From Isoetes taiwanensis (Eukaryota > Streptophyta > Lycopodiopsida > Isoetales > Isoetaceae): a DNA stretch of 64,000 nucleotides. A program made the translations under genes and the position numbers. The stretch covers positions 1 to 64,000 of the forward strand of contig JAJEKV010000575.1 in assembly GCA_021234155.1 (NCBI GenBank), given 5' to 3'. Below are positions 11,595 through 21,830 of the stretch, piece by piece. A model generated the notes under the pieces. It searched no databases, was not told the origin of the DNA, and saw only the letters and a list, made by a program, of their open reading frames with translations. Each line of letters starts with the position of its first letter. Position 1 is the first letter of the stretch.

Positions 11595-11610
11595 ATGCTG
11601 ACGTCAGCAT
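11595..11610. promoter_or_regulatory. 16-bp palindrome with TGACGTCA core
   Basis: ATGCTGACGTCAGCAT is a perfect palindrome containing TGACGTCA, the classic binding sequence of bZIP (TGA/CREB type) factors. It lies between the end of ORF1 (about 11755) and the start of ORF2 (11494), about 100 bases before the ORF2 ATG. The copy at 28116-28131 reads ATGTTGACGTCAGCAT, keeping the core. A promoter for ORF2 is possible but unproven. Confidence 0.4.
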
Positions 11611-11754
11611 TTGCATTTTAGATAAATATTAAAATCTAGTTATTTTATTATGAATAATCATTTTATAACAGGATCACAGTAGATAAAAGTAGGATTAATA
11701 TTAATATTCACAAAATTGTTACAATGGCAAAGGTTCAAGGCAACTACAGATGGT

Positions 11755-13002
11755 CTCCCCGGATTCTCCCGCAAGAGCTAAATCCTTGGTCATAATCGCG
11801 GACCTCTTTTGCATGGATAGCGCAGAGGTTTGGGCGGCCAAGAGAAGAGAGCTATCAGGTAGGCTTCAACAAAACCTCCCGGAGTGCCAAGATAGCAAAG
11901 GTCTAGAAGCGGAGGTCGGTCTTGAACTCCTGGGCTATCTCCTTGACCAGCCTCTGGAAGAGCAGCTTCCTCAATAGCAGCTCCGTGGTCTTCTGGTATT
12001 TACGGATTTCCCATAAAGCCATGGTGCCCGGTTTGAAGCGATGGGGCTTCCTTGAGGTGGCAGCCTTTGGAGTCGCGCCAGCTTTTGGGCAATGTCTTGC
12101 CCCCTGGCCGGGTGAGGCCAGGCGGGCGCCCACTGCTCCTCGCCACGACCGAACTTTGTGTGCTTCCCTATGCCCCCGATAACCTTCAACTTTTTTTTAT
12201 ATTGATCGCGGACTTATGAGCCGCGGATTTCTCCGGCTCTTTAACGGGGCGCTTATCCGCTTTGATCGACTCCACGCGATTTTTCGGCTCTGTTGGCTCA
12301 TTGCCGTTGTTGCCGCCTCCCGCGGGTTCTTCGGCCGCTGTTTTTGTTGGACCTTTTCGCCTCGCTCGGAAGCCGCGACGGGCTTGTGCCATGCGTCCGC
12401 TTCCACCGAAAGTAAACCGGGCCGAAGCCGGGACTTTCTGAGCAGCAACATGATAGCGGTCGGGCCGGAGGTTCATATCGACCAGACTGTTATCGTAGTC
12501 CAGCTAACATGCCTCGGGATCTCACCCCAGGTGAAGCTCTGAGTAGCCTCATTCCACTCATATGGGGGGAGTTCAAAAGGTTCACCATTGATGATGGCTC
12601 TTCCCTCACCCAAATAGACGTACTCACGGCCTCGGGGCGGGTGTCCCCTCTCTCTATCTCTCGTGGTCATCTTCGGGCCAGTCCCCTAATGCGGCCGACT
12701 CTCTCTCAATGCCCTCCTCCTCCTCAATATTCTTCACACCCTGGTAGAACTTAACCAAAGATCATTACCGGGGGGTTGTTCGACCATGGTATATGCTTGC
12801 CGCTGGAGGTTGAGCTTAATCAAGAAACGTTTTGAAAGGTGGAAGATAGGGTACGGTAATTCGATGCCATCACTGAAACGCTATACCAACTCATTTAAAA
12901 GGATCTCAACCATGTCATTGGCCGATGGCCGTGATTCCTGTTGCTGTAGATCCTCATGATGGTGAACTAGCGGGATCCAAAAGTACTTTTGGTATTGGCC
13001 AT
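11755..13002 (-). pseudogene. E2 ORF1: protein with C-terminal histone H3 domain
   Basis: The minus-strand ATG at 13002 gives MANTKST, like the histone H3 start MARTKQT. A broken middle part follows, with FHLSKRFLIKLNLQRQ, GREYVYLGEGRAIING and EWNEATQSFTW, and then a basic Ala/Pro/Lys-rich stretch (12186-12476). From about 12100 to 11755 comes a whole histone H3: [48 protein letters not shown], then after an in-frame [11 protein letters not shown] and RIRGD. The alignment covers the alpha-N helix through alpha-3, so the domain is near full length, with two or three stops or shifts. It precedes ORF2 in the element. H3 packs DNA in nucleosomes; what an element-borne H3 does is unknown. Confidence 0.75.
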
Positions 13003-13659
13003 GGGCTAAGGTGCCGATTTAGAAGGGAGGCAGTAGCGGGAGGGCTTAAGGGGTGGAGGTAGCAAGGGCGCAGTGCAAAAAGTGGTTGGGAGCTCGAGTC
13101 CCGGTGGCTACTTAATGGGCGGTTAGGGTAGGTGGGAGGAGGCGACACCTAAACAAGAAAAAGAAACGGCTCTTTACTTTTTTAATTCAAAATTTTTGTT
13201 GTTAAACTTTTTTTTTTAATTATACGGCGGAAATACGTGTTTTATATTTGGCCAGCGAAGTTGTGTTATGTGGCTTTCTTTTTGGGATTCTGAGCGACCA
13301 AACCCGAGATGCACTTCGAGTTGAGTTTTGGGCCCCCTTGCTCGACCTTTTGCTGCTGAATCCACGACCTCTTAGAGCATTTGGACCATGCCCTACACAC
13401 TAAACAAAAACAAAAATCTCGTCGATCCGAGCTACGTGGAGAAAGTTATGGCGATTATAAAACTCAAACCTCTCGCTCCACTTTCTGACCTTAATCACTC
13501 CACTATAGAACACTTCCCTCCACAACTAGGTCATTCCTCACATAACGAGGCCAACTAAGACACTAATTACAGAGTTGGGATACTCTAACCTAGGACAAAA
13601 TACCATCAACTAACGAGTTAGACTATAGCAAGGCAATAATTTTGGTCCACCAAAATCAT
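13003..13659 (-). other. E2 5' leader between primer-binding site and ORF1
   Basis: About 650 bases of untranslated leader. It contains an AT-rich block (13150-13240), CCACGTAGCTCGGATCGACG on the minus strand, and directly beside the primer-binding site the inverted pair ATTTTGGTCCACCAAAAT (13637-13654) that can form an 8-bp stem. No convincing reading frame. The same leader is nearly identical at 29509-30158, except in CG-rich places. Confidence 0.5.
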
Positions 13660-13671
13660 GCTCTAATACCA
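13660..13671 (-). promoter_or_regulatory. Primer-binding site, initiator-Met tRNA type
   Basis: The minus strand reads TGGTATTAGAGC directly after the inner end of the 5' LTR, one mismatch from the plant initiator-tRNA-Met site TGGTATCAGAGC. It fixes the element's orientation (minus) and the LTR inner edge. The copy at 30159-30170 is identical. Confidence 0.75.
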
Positions 13672-15230
13672 TCGCGGACGCCCTAAAAAATCTATAATGA
13701 TGCTCCCCCATCATATAAATACGGGACTTCTCCTCCCATGGCGACTACCTCACCATGGCAAGGCCCTCCGTCATGCTTGGACCGCTTTGGGATGGCCAAG
13801 TGTCCCAAGAGGAACACGGAGGTGTCATTCGCCCCACGCCCTCTATGGAAATCCTATACGCCGAAGCATACATACATGTTAGCATACAATCATCATGCAA
13901 AATAAGATACCACCACTAAGGGTGCCCATCCATCATCATCACTAAAAATAATACATCCATAATAACATGAAAGGACACTATAACAAGGCACTACCGGGCC
14001 TCGCATCAAAGGGGTCATTGTGACGCCAGGGCCTCAAGATATCAATGTACTTTAAGCATAACATGGTGTTAGCTGGCATAAGACAATGGCTAGGGTTGTC
14101 CACTCCATCCCCCCTCATGCACACTTTGCGGATAGGTCAATCATGCTATGACATGCTTGTAGCCCTCCTGAGACGCAATCCCAAGGAATCACCCCCCAGG
14201 GACTACTTCCAAAGTTACATCTCCCGGCCCGGGATGAGGCAGGTTGGAGGCGTCTCCTCCCGAAAGTATGATGGATCCCAGGGTGTGCTAGAGAACACGC
14301 GGCCCCCTCGGTGCCGCCGCATCCGCATTCTGATTTTACTCTCCTAAATCTAAAGGTCAGCTCACCAAACCGCTTCGAGCCAGGCATGCCATATAGGCTC
14401 CCACCCTCCCGTAGTGGAAAGTGTCAGGACCCATACCCCACTTCCACACAAAGTGATTCCGCTATAAGCCTAGCACACTATAGGAGTCCCGTGAGCCGCT
14501 TAGGGCAAGACCCCACCTCCCGATTCACCCTCATACTGCGTTTATGCGGTGCTGAACCACATCATAGCATCCACACCAATGTTGGCTCTTGTGCATATGC
14601 CACCCAATTATTGGGTATTAAGGGGTCTAGCTAGAGACATCTCTATTGCTAAGAGGCTTTTAGGTCTCTACCCTTCCCTTAATTCCCAATACATGGAAGA
14701 AGAAAGAACTAATGTGAATACCATTCAAGTGTTTAGAACAACTTGCAAAAGAGAATTTAATCATTCCACCTACTCAAAGAAGTGTCAGCGAAAAAGAAGC
14801 TATCTATTGACTAACCAATGTCTTGGCTAGAGCCATGGTCACGGTAGGCATCCATAGTTCGAGGCTGGTGGTCAAGTGTTGGCAAAAACAAGTGTAAGCT
14901 GCTGGCTGCTGCTCCCCTTCACTCCAAATTCGAATTTGGGGTGAACTGGAGGGTAGGACCCCTATTCCTTACCCCAAAATGGTAAGTCCCTCCTGGCCAA
15001 TCGACTTGGGCCAGGTGGCACCCCCTCATTGGTTACAATTAGTTAATTAGACCATAATGGCTTAATTAGATTAATTATGCCATTATAATCCATAATTATC
15101 CTTTGGTTTTATTAGCATAGCTAATAAAATCCATTATAGGCAAACCCTCACTTGCCCCTTAGGTCCATTATGTACTAGTGATGTGTCAGGGTATGCATAC
15201 GTATACCGTATAGATACCTGGAACGTCACA
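13672..15230 (-). repeat. LTR1 copy, 5' LTR of E2
   Basis: This 1.56-kb LTR has an inner end of TCGCGGACGCC where the other copy reads TGTGACGCTCC, and an outer end of GGAACGTCACA followed by GATTC. It carries TATAAATAC-type words near the inner edge and a long AT-rich block (15025-15130). It is the best complete reference for the LTR1 family in the window, since the right copy carries an insertion. Confidence 0.8.
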
Positions 15231-15475
15231 GATTCATTGGTTTCCTAGTCTCTTCCTAAAGAATACCATATATACAGGGGCATTTGATTTCCTAGTCTCT
15301 TCCTAAAAAATACCAATACAGAGGCATTTTGGTTAATATGCAAGAATACAAGGAATTTTAGTTCTTGCATATTAACCAAAATGCCCTCAGATGGTATTTT
15401 TAGAAAGAGACTAGGAAATCAAATGCCCCAGTATATATGGTATTCTTTAGGAAGAGACTAGAAAAGCAATGAATC
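15231..15475. repeat. 245-bp near-perfect palindrome (fold-back core)
   Basis: The stretch begins GATTCATTGG and ends AAGCAATGAATC, and its two halves are near-exact reverse complements, meeting in a short loop around ACAAGGAATTTTAGT (about 15350-15365). Each arm contains two copies of CCTAGTCTCTTCCTAAA. It forms the centre of fold-back repeat T, where E2 inserted at the GATTC edge. The same palindrome recurs at 32476-32722. As RNA it would form a long hairpin able to feed small-RNA production. Confidence 0.85.
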
Positions 15476-16656
15476 TTTAGTTTTATCTTTTGGAAAGAGC
15501 AACTAAATTAAGTTCTCAACCAGGCGAGCGAAGTATACTGCTCTATTTTAAGAAATGGAAATTTTCTATAAAAAATAGGGTTTGAACAGAGATTGGGACG
15601 GTTTTGGCAATATTTTGACATCCAAATGTTGTTGTCTTTTGCTCCAATCCACCAATTTGCGTGCTGGTTTGATTGCTCGATTTGCATGCTGATTTAGTTG
15701 CTGGAGGTGAGCTATGACAAACCATGAATGAATTGGTTTTTCAAAAATTTGACAGATGGTAAAAAGTAAGTATATGAGATTGATAGGGGATCTATGTTTG
15801 GGCCAAGTAATGAGATTGATAGGGGAATTGGGTTTGCGAAATTCTTTTATGATATTATTTTTTGGCCCTCGCTGTTCTTTTGCACATTGTTTCTGGGCTC
15901 TCAATCTTTGATCCATCCCTCTTTTTGACTTGCATGTCCATTATCTCCTAAAATGCAGTATGCATGCAGTTAAATGCTTGAAGCTACGCAAGCCAGAGGA
16001 ATTGGAATAAAAAAATAGCAAGTAAAGAGTAGATTCTGAGAATTTGGATGGCTTAGAATCAGAATTTATGTGATGCATTGCATGTAATAATCAGAACTTG
16101 GGTTACAAACTCTGCCAGTGTAATCGCCATTAGAATTAGTCCACCTGAGTTTGAGCAGATTTAACCAGGAGAGTATAGAAAATAGGGGCATTTTGACAAA
16201 GATCATAAATACAGAGGCATTTTGACAAATATACAACAATAGAGGGGCGTTTATAAAATTTTTCCTACTTATAATCGCCATGTTTCATGAAAGAGAGATC
16301 TGCCTGAATCATTCAATGCACATCCTCCATACTAGCTGTTGCCCCCAAAGGGCAACATACTAATTGTTGGTCTATGCTTTAAGACTAGGTCATCATTATA
16401 CGAGACTAGGTCAAAGTTTGGAAGAGTGTGGTAGGCAATATGGACGTGAAAGTCAAAGGAGACTCGTCTTCAAGGCCAACACAAAGCATTCAAGGTCAAA
16501 CTTCATGAGAGGTACTGTATTCATGGTCAAAAATTTGGTCGAAGGCATGTTCTACAAGGTTCTCAGTTAAGAAGATTGGAAGACACTCATTTGAAGTTTG
16601 GAAGTTAGAGTTTGGAAGACCCCATGGTATATGGTTCTTAGCCGTAGCCATTTTTC
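15476..16656. repeat. Right arm of fold-back repeat T
   Basis: The inner 400 bases are the reverse complement of 811-1173; the rest is shared with 32723-33927. A 116-codon open frame (minus, 15566-15916) and a 68-codon one (plus, 16364-16570) are conserved in the other copy but match no family I know and look incidental. TTTGACAAA-type words recur near 16190-16225 (GGGGCATTTTGACAAA and a close copy). The arm ends at 16656. Confidence 0.6.
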
Positions 16657-17229
16657 ATAATTTAAGTTTAGGAGTTTAAGCTATCTACAAAAATTATTAA
16701 CTCCTAACTTCTCGTAATGCGCTCCCTCGTATTTGCTTGAATTCACTTCCCTGCAATGAGTAGCACATTACGTTAGTTTAAATTATAAATTGTGGTTTTA
16801 AGGGGACCACCCCCCCTACTTACTTACTATTACCTTTTTTTTTAAAAACATACGATCATGGCCATACGGTTTAAGCTAAGAATCATTTAAGATGATCCTA
16901 TCATTGCCCATGATAGTAGTTACCTTGTGCATGATCTCCCCCCCGTTGATCATGCACCCCACAGCGTTTCATGGTTTCATGGTTTAAGCTTAGGAACATG
17001 CAGTTGTATCCTTCATTGCCCATGATCACTTTTATTTTACATGACCCCCCTATGGTCATGTACACTTGTGATCTTGCGTAATGGCATAGAGAACGTCTTA
17101 TGGACGATCTCATCATCGCCAACACTCTTCTTCTAGACTTATCTAAAACATGATAATCTTCTTCTAGACTACAAAGTAATCACTAACTTAGCTACTTTAT
17201 TATAGATTTAATAATGGCAGACCTATACA
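16657..17229 (-). other. E1 3' flank with C-loop stem-loops
   Basis: Downstream (minus) of the E1 chromodomain. It contains two related units of about 120 bases, each with GGTTTAAGCT and ATTGCCCATGATC words, plus hairpins with C-rich loops: GTGCATGATC with GATCATGCAC around 16927-16957, and ACATGA with TGGTCATGT around 17039-17061. On the minus strand the G7 runs would be the best polypurine-tract candidates. A 3' LTR of E1 should begin here but none is recognised; the fold-back arm follows instead. Confidence 0.45.
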
Positions 17230-17289
17230 TTCGATGTTGGCCATTTCGGAGATGACTTGGCCGTCGAATTGGTTCATAAATTCGGTATT

Positions 17290-17480
17290 GTCTTTCTAAA
17301 TCTTGTTTGATGCCCAAGTTAGGTCTTCCACTGGCACGTGCTTCCATTTGACTAAGTACTGAAGAAATTCCGATCTTCGTGTTTTCTTGAGTGCTTTGTC
17401 AAGGATGATTTCAGGAACAATTTCAACATGCTCCTCTGTCATTTCCAATAAAGTTGGAGTCTCCAAAATCTCTTCCGGGT
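17290..17480 (-). pseudogene. E1 chromodomain
   Basis: The minus frame reads EHVEIVPEIILDKALKK, then RRSEFLQYLVKWKHVPVEDL and TWASNKI, a near-complete chromodomain with the aromatic and LVKWK motifs. It ends in a stop shortly after. In chromovirus polyproteins this domain follows the integrase and guides insertion by binding modified histone tails. The usual third aromatic (TWE) is present as TWA. It sits about 250 bases downstream of the integrase frame. Confidence 0.75.
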
Positions 17481-17736
17481 TTGGGGTATGCCTCTTAAGC
17501 GCAGACTAACTTTGTGTAAGAAGACCTAAAACACGCAGGTGCAAGACTTTATGAACCTTTAGATGGCGGGTAAGTCTAATCGTAGGGACTGATTCCCAAC
17601 TCTCTCAATAATTTTAAATGGTCACGCCCATCTTGGTGCCAATTTCTTGCAATTTCCAATTCGAGCTTGGCTTGCTTAACTTTGATCTTTGGCCATACGC
17701 TATCTCAACTTGAAATTCTCTCAACTTTTTCTATGC

Positions 17737-18620
17737 TTATCTGCTAAGCTCATTTTTGGCTTCTAAATTTGCTATCAAATATTCCCGAACTTCTTGCACT
17801 AGCTCTTGCATATCTTCTAACATTTGTTGAGAGACTTCAACTTTTGACACCGGATTATGCCATGTGTCAGGTGTGAGACATTGGTATCCATAATTAATCA
17901 TAAACGGGGACATCTGTGATGATTCTTGCTTGGTACTATTGTATGCAAATTCTACCAAGTATATGTAGTCCTCCCATTTCGTCTGTTTGTTCCACACGTA
18001 ATGTCTCAACATATCTTCCAAAATTCTGTTTGTTCTTTCTGTTTGACCATCTGTTTGAGGATGATAAGCTGTACTCATACAAAGCTTTGTTCAGATGGTT
18101 CCAAAGAAGTCCTTCAAAATGCACTTATAAATTTTGGATCTCTATCCGATATTATTCCTCTAGGCATGCCATGAAGTCTGAAAATTTCTTTAGTGAAGAG
18201 CAAGGTCAGACGTATCGAGGCGATTAATACATTGTTCTACATGGCAAGAAATGTGCCATCTTTTAAAGTTTATCGACCACTACCATGAGTGCGTCATGCC
18301 CTCTTCTTTGTTCTTGGAAGGCCGTGATGAAATCCATACTCACTATTTCCCACTTGGCATCCGGAAGGCGCTAATGGTTCTAGGGCTCCAGGAATGCGAA
18401 GTTGTTCGGCCTTGGTTTGTTGACATAATTGACATTGCCGAATATAATTGGCAATGTCCTTCTTCATACCTGGCCAGAAGTAACTACTTCTTATCTTGAA
18501 GTAAGTTTTCATCATAAAGCCCGCATGACCTGCAATCGGGCTATTGTGAGTATCATTGAGAATCAATTTTCTCACTCCTGATGCTTTTGGGACACACAAT
18601 TTGTCCTTATGATAAAAAGC
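17737..18620 (-). pseudogene. E1 integrase
   Basis: The frame at 18294-18599 carries the zinc-binding HHCC region: HNSPIAGHAGFMMKTYFKI, FWPGMKKDIANYIRQCQLC and QQTKAEQ. A broken core follows, with VSMDFI (first catalytic Asp). The frame at 17737-18078 begins MSTAYHPQTDGQTERTNRIL, which holds the catalytic Glu (TER) of the DDE core and the usual FAYNSTKQESSQMSPF region. The second Asp (about 18150-18230) lies in a frameshifted part. Order and spacing agree with Ty3/gypsy integrases. It is inactive as given. Confidence 0.8.
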
Positions 18621-18792
18621 TTGCTTTCCTTCTTATAATTCTTAAAAAGTTCCTTTTCCTTGTTTGTCCTTGCATCCTTGCAAAGGCTTGCCCAAACCTG
18701 TTGGAACTCCACACTAGAGGGTATTGCCTCCTCAATTTTCCTGCCGAATTCACTTGACAAAGTTGATATGGCATTGCAGTGTGTTCTTGTGA

Positions 18793-19205
18793 CTATTGGC
18801 CTGCATGAGAGAGAGCGCCAAGAACTACATTCAATTTGCCGGGCTTATAGACTATATCAAAGTCATATTCTTCTAAAAACTCCATCCACCTTCTTTGTCT
18901 CAAATTTAGAAGTGGTTGTGTGAATATGTATTGCAAACTCTGATGATCTGTGTCTAATTGGAACTTCTTTCCTAACAAGTAATGTCTCCAAATGCGTAGT
19001 GCCCCTCACCTCGCCAATAGTTCTTGATCATGAGTGGGATATCGTTGTTCTGCTTCATTCATTTTCTTTGAATCATATGCAACTACCCTTCCTTCTGCAT
19101 AAGTACCCTTTGTGGCAATCATGCTTACATGTCCGGTTGCTACAAGTTTATCTTTTTAGGGTCGGGTAAAGGTTAGAATGGAGTCTGTTGTCAAGGCTTC
19201 TTTGA
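18793..19205 (-). pseudogene. E1 RNase H
   Basis: The minus strand contains GRVVAYDSKKMNEAEQRYP and THDQELLA, then [35 protein letters not shown] and GKLNVV. These correspond in order to the RNase H strands and the catalytic TDHxSLxYL block of Ty3/gypsy elements (FDxxIxYxPGKxNxxADALSR). One stop interrupts the stretch near 19010. It continues directly from the RT and leads to the integrase zinc finger about 200 bases later. Confidence 0.75.
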
Positions 19206-19239
19206 GTTTATCAAAAGAAACTTGTACTCCTTGCATCAA

Positions 19240-19960
19240 TTGTCCATCCGGTTCTTTACCTACATTTGCTTTGTGAGGTCCATCAAAGGAGCTGCCCACT
19301 TAGCAAAGTCTTTTACAAATTTTACGTAGTATCCACGCAAGACCCGTGAAACTTCTTACTTGAGGAACGTTTCTTGGCGATTTTGGGGGTGGCAAAGTGA
19401 CACTTGGAAAATTTGGCAAATAGCTTATGCCTTCTTAGTTTTCGTAAGACTTTTCTTAGATGGTGATCATGTTCTTGATTGACTTACTATAAATGAGGAT
19501 GTCGTCGAAGAACACTATTACAAAATCATCCAAGAACTCTCTGAAAATATCATTCATCAACCTCATGAACGTTCTTTGGTGCATTTGATAGGCCAAAGGG
19601 CATAAATCAAATTCATAATGACCATAGCGTTAAAAGTTGTTTTATGAACATCTTCTTCTTTATTCTTATTTGATGGTATCGACCTTAAGTCAATTTTGGA
19701 GAATATCTTTGCCCCTTGAAGTTGATCCATTAGATCATCGCCCTTGGTAATCGTATTTATTCTTTACCGGTTTGTTTATTGAGTTGTCGGTAATCTATAC
19801 ACATTCTAAGACTTCCATCTTTCTTCTTCCGCGAAGAGAATAGGTGCCCCAAAGGGTGATACACTTGTTCTTATAAAACCAATTTCCCAACAACTCCTTC
19901 AACTATTTCTTGAGCTCTCCAAGTTCGGTGTGCTCATCCCTGTAGGGGAGCCTTGCTAGT
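19240..19960 (-). pseudogene. E1 reverse transcriptase
   Basis: Minus frames read MDQLQGAKIFSKIDLRS near 19730, then the MPF-type block near 19600, FFDDILIYSK around 19510 (catalytic DD kept) and FSKCHFATPK near 19400. These are the successive RT motifs of Ty3/gypsy elements and match the better-preserved RT of E2 motif by motif. Many small frameshifts split the domain, so no long open frame is present. Confidence 0.7.
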
Positions 19961-20399
19961 AGGCTTAGCATCACGGTGCTAGAGTAACCTCACATTCCAC
20001 ACCTCTATAGGGTGGTAGCTCTCGGATATCATCAGGAAAAACATCATAAAATTCTCTTATGATTTTAGCAATAGGCTTAGGCAATTTTTTCTATGCTTTT
20101 CTCTCGTGGTTATATTCTTACTATCAGGTTGAATTGCTTCTAGCCTAAGGATATATTCAATCTCCTTCTTTAAATTGTATTTATTCAAGCTGGCTTAAAG
20201 TTATACCTTTGCATTCTTGAAGGAATTTCCTTACCTCGACCACTATTCGTTTTGCCATCTAGTGCGGTGATTGCTATTTCTTTATTGTCGCGTTCATTGA
20301 TTGCCTTTAGCTGGTTTGAGGAATTCCATTCCAACTATCAAGTCATATTTGCCAATATCCATTACCTCGGCTCCCATGGTGAACTTAATTCGGTCAATC

Positions 20400-20800
20400 C
20401 GGCGTCAAAGTTAACTCTTCTTCCCTTTGTATGTCGAATTGCCCCATTTGACATCTTGACTGGGTGCGGGTTTAGATTTCGGGGTTTTTGACTTTAATAA
20501 TCTTTGCCAAATCTAGGAGATGCAAAATTGTGTGAACTACGTGTCTATTAGAATTACATACGGTTTATCATCTATTATAACATCACCGAGATGACTGTGG
20601 GACTGACTTGCAACATTATCGATCTCAATAGTTGCACAAATCTTACACTCACCATCTATGTAATCTTGGGCTTCCTCCCTGATCCATCTAGCTTCGCCAA
20701 AGGTGATTCCCGCATGTGAAAAGGACATGTATGTGTTACGGGCCCGGCTGGAAACATCTGAAATGTAGTTGTTTCTTGATGCATTCATCCCTCTTTTTCT
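20400..20800 (-). pseudogene. E1 protease
   Basis: The minus frame at 20537-20788 ends KPYVILIDT, the start of a retropepsin active site (LIDTG/S), followed across a one-base slip by sequence equivalent to THNF. Around 20360-20300 words for the later strand are weakly visible. Upstream the residues HFRCFQPG suggest a decayed CCHC zinc knuckle at the end of gag. Confidence 0.6.
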
Positions 20801-21830
20801 TTTGGAATCTTTGTCTAGGAAGCTTTTGATTGACTGCCGATGAAGACCCTTGAGCCGATTGTTTTACGTATGGTCCCTTCGTCATTGTTCCTTGAAGCTG
20901 GCGGTTAGCGGGTTGATTTCTCGCTGCCTTGGAGTGTATGGAGCTATTGACTTGTCCTTTGAATAGTTGCTCCGCTTTGGCCTGTGTGTTTGTGGAGTTT
21001 CTTCCAAACTTAAGGCTTTATCTTCGGCTTCCCAACCTGTTTTGGGTTTATGGCGCACAAGTCTTTTGATGTTGGGGTTTAGTCCCTCAAAGTATCCATC
21101 TACGGCTTGTCTTTACGTTATTGTTGGCACATTTAATCGTAGCCTCATGAACTCTTTCAGTATATTTGGCTACGGTTAAGTTTCCTTGATCCAACCTATA
21201 AAATTGTTGAATCTGCCTGCTTGTATGTGATCGAGGTACATAGTGCTTTTGAAATGCTTTCTTGAAAGTTTTGAACTTACAATTGTTTCTTTTTCGGTCT
21301 ATTAGATTTGGCATATCCCTTCCACCATATTAATTTTGGACCATTCAAATTTGTTGTTGCTACCTTTCCTATGTCCTTATCCTTCATCCCATAGGAGTTG
21401 CCAAATTCTTCCATCTCATCAAGCCATGCTACGCTTCCATGGCGGATCTGTCCTTTCGAGAGGCCCCGGTTTCCTTGTTTTCAGGACATTGCTCATAGCA
21501 ATATCTATTTTCTTCTCGGTAATCTTAAATTTCGACGTCTTGTTCCTCCTCTTCGATAATACGTTCTTATCATTGGAACTATCGGACTTCGGCCGGAGTT
21601 CTTTGTCACTAAATTTGTTCTTGATGTGGTGTTATGCACTTGAGCTTGAAGGAGTTACACTTCTCCCTATGTCTTTTTCTTTCTCTTTTTCTCCTTTGGA
21701 ACTTAGGGTTTGGATTACGCCCTTGGTGAACTTGTTGATCAACTCCCTGGAACTTGTGGTGGTAGAGGTGGACACTCCGGTTTTGCATCGGTGGTGTTGC
21801 CCGATTGACTATCCAGGTGTCATCTAATTT
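20801..21830 (-). pseudogene. E1 gag
   Basis: The frame at 21087-21314 contains FKKAFQKHYVPRSHTSRQIQ and FYRLDQGNLTVAKYTERVHE, the hallmark of the retrotransposon gag (capsid) domain: W/F-x-x-F then FxxLxQGxxSVxEYxxxF. Upstream are EEFGNSYGMKDKDIGK and LIWWKGYAKS (21340-21420) and a Ser/Thr-rich N-terminal region (to about 21830). Downstream lies a Gln/Asn-rich linker before the zinc knuckle remnant. Frameshifts at about 21080 and 21320 break it. Confidence 0.75.

Larger units (their letters stand above)
1179..15230 (-). mobile_element. E2: H3-carrying Ty3/gypsy chromovirus (LTR1 family), degenerate
   Basis: This is a minus-strand LTR retrotransposon of about 14 kb. Its 5' LTR is at 13672-15230 and its 3' LTR at 1179-2581. 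GATTC lies immediately outside both ends (1174-1178 and 15231-15235), as expected for a 5-bp target duplication. A primer-binding site complementary to initiator-tRNA-Met type ends lies just inside the 5' LTR. Reading leftwards come ORF1 with a histone H3 fold, ORF2, gag, protease, RT, part of RNase H and a chromodomain. The body is interrupted by another LTR1 copy (3315-4837), an inverted LTR1 piece (8040-8665) and an LTR2 unit (9546-11106). Integrase is absent. Assigning the leftmost LTR as partner rests on the shared GATTC and on the chromodomain lying between the two left LTRs. Confidence 0.65.
9546..16656. repeat. 7.1-kb direct repeat, left copy
   Basis: The order LTR2, ORF2 start, palindromic TGACGTCA site, ORF1/H3, leader, primer-binding site, LTR1, 245-bp palindrome and fold-back arm here is repeated in the same orientation at 26065-33927. 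The right edges diverge in both copies directly after GTAGCCATTTTTC. The right copy differs by a 795-bp insertion inside LTR1 and by many small changes in CG-rich places. The two copies flank the E1 coding core. Confidence 0.85.
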
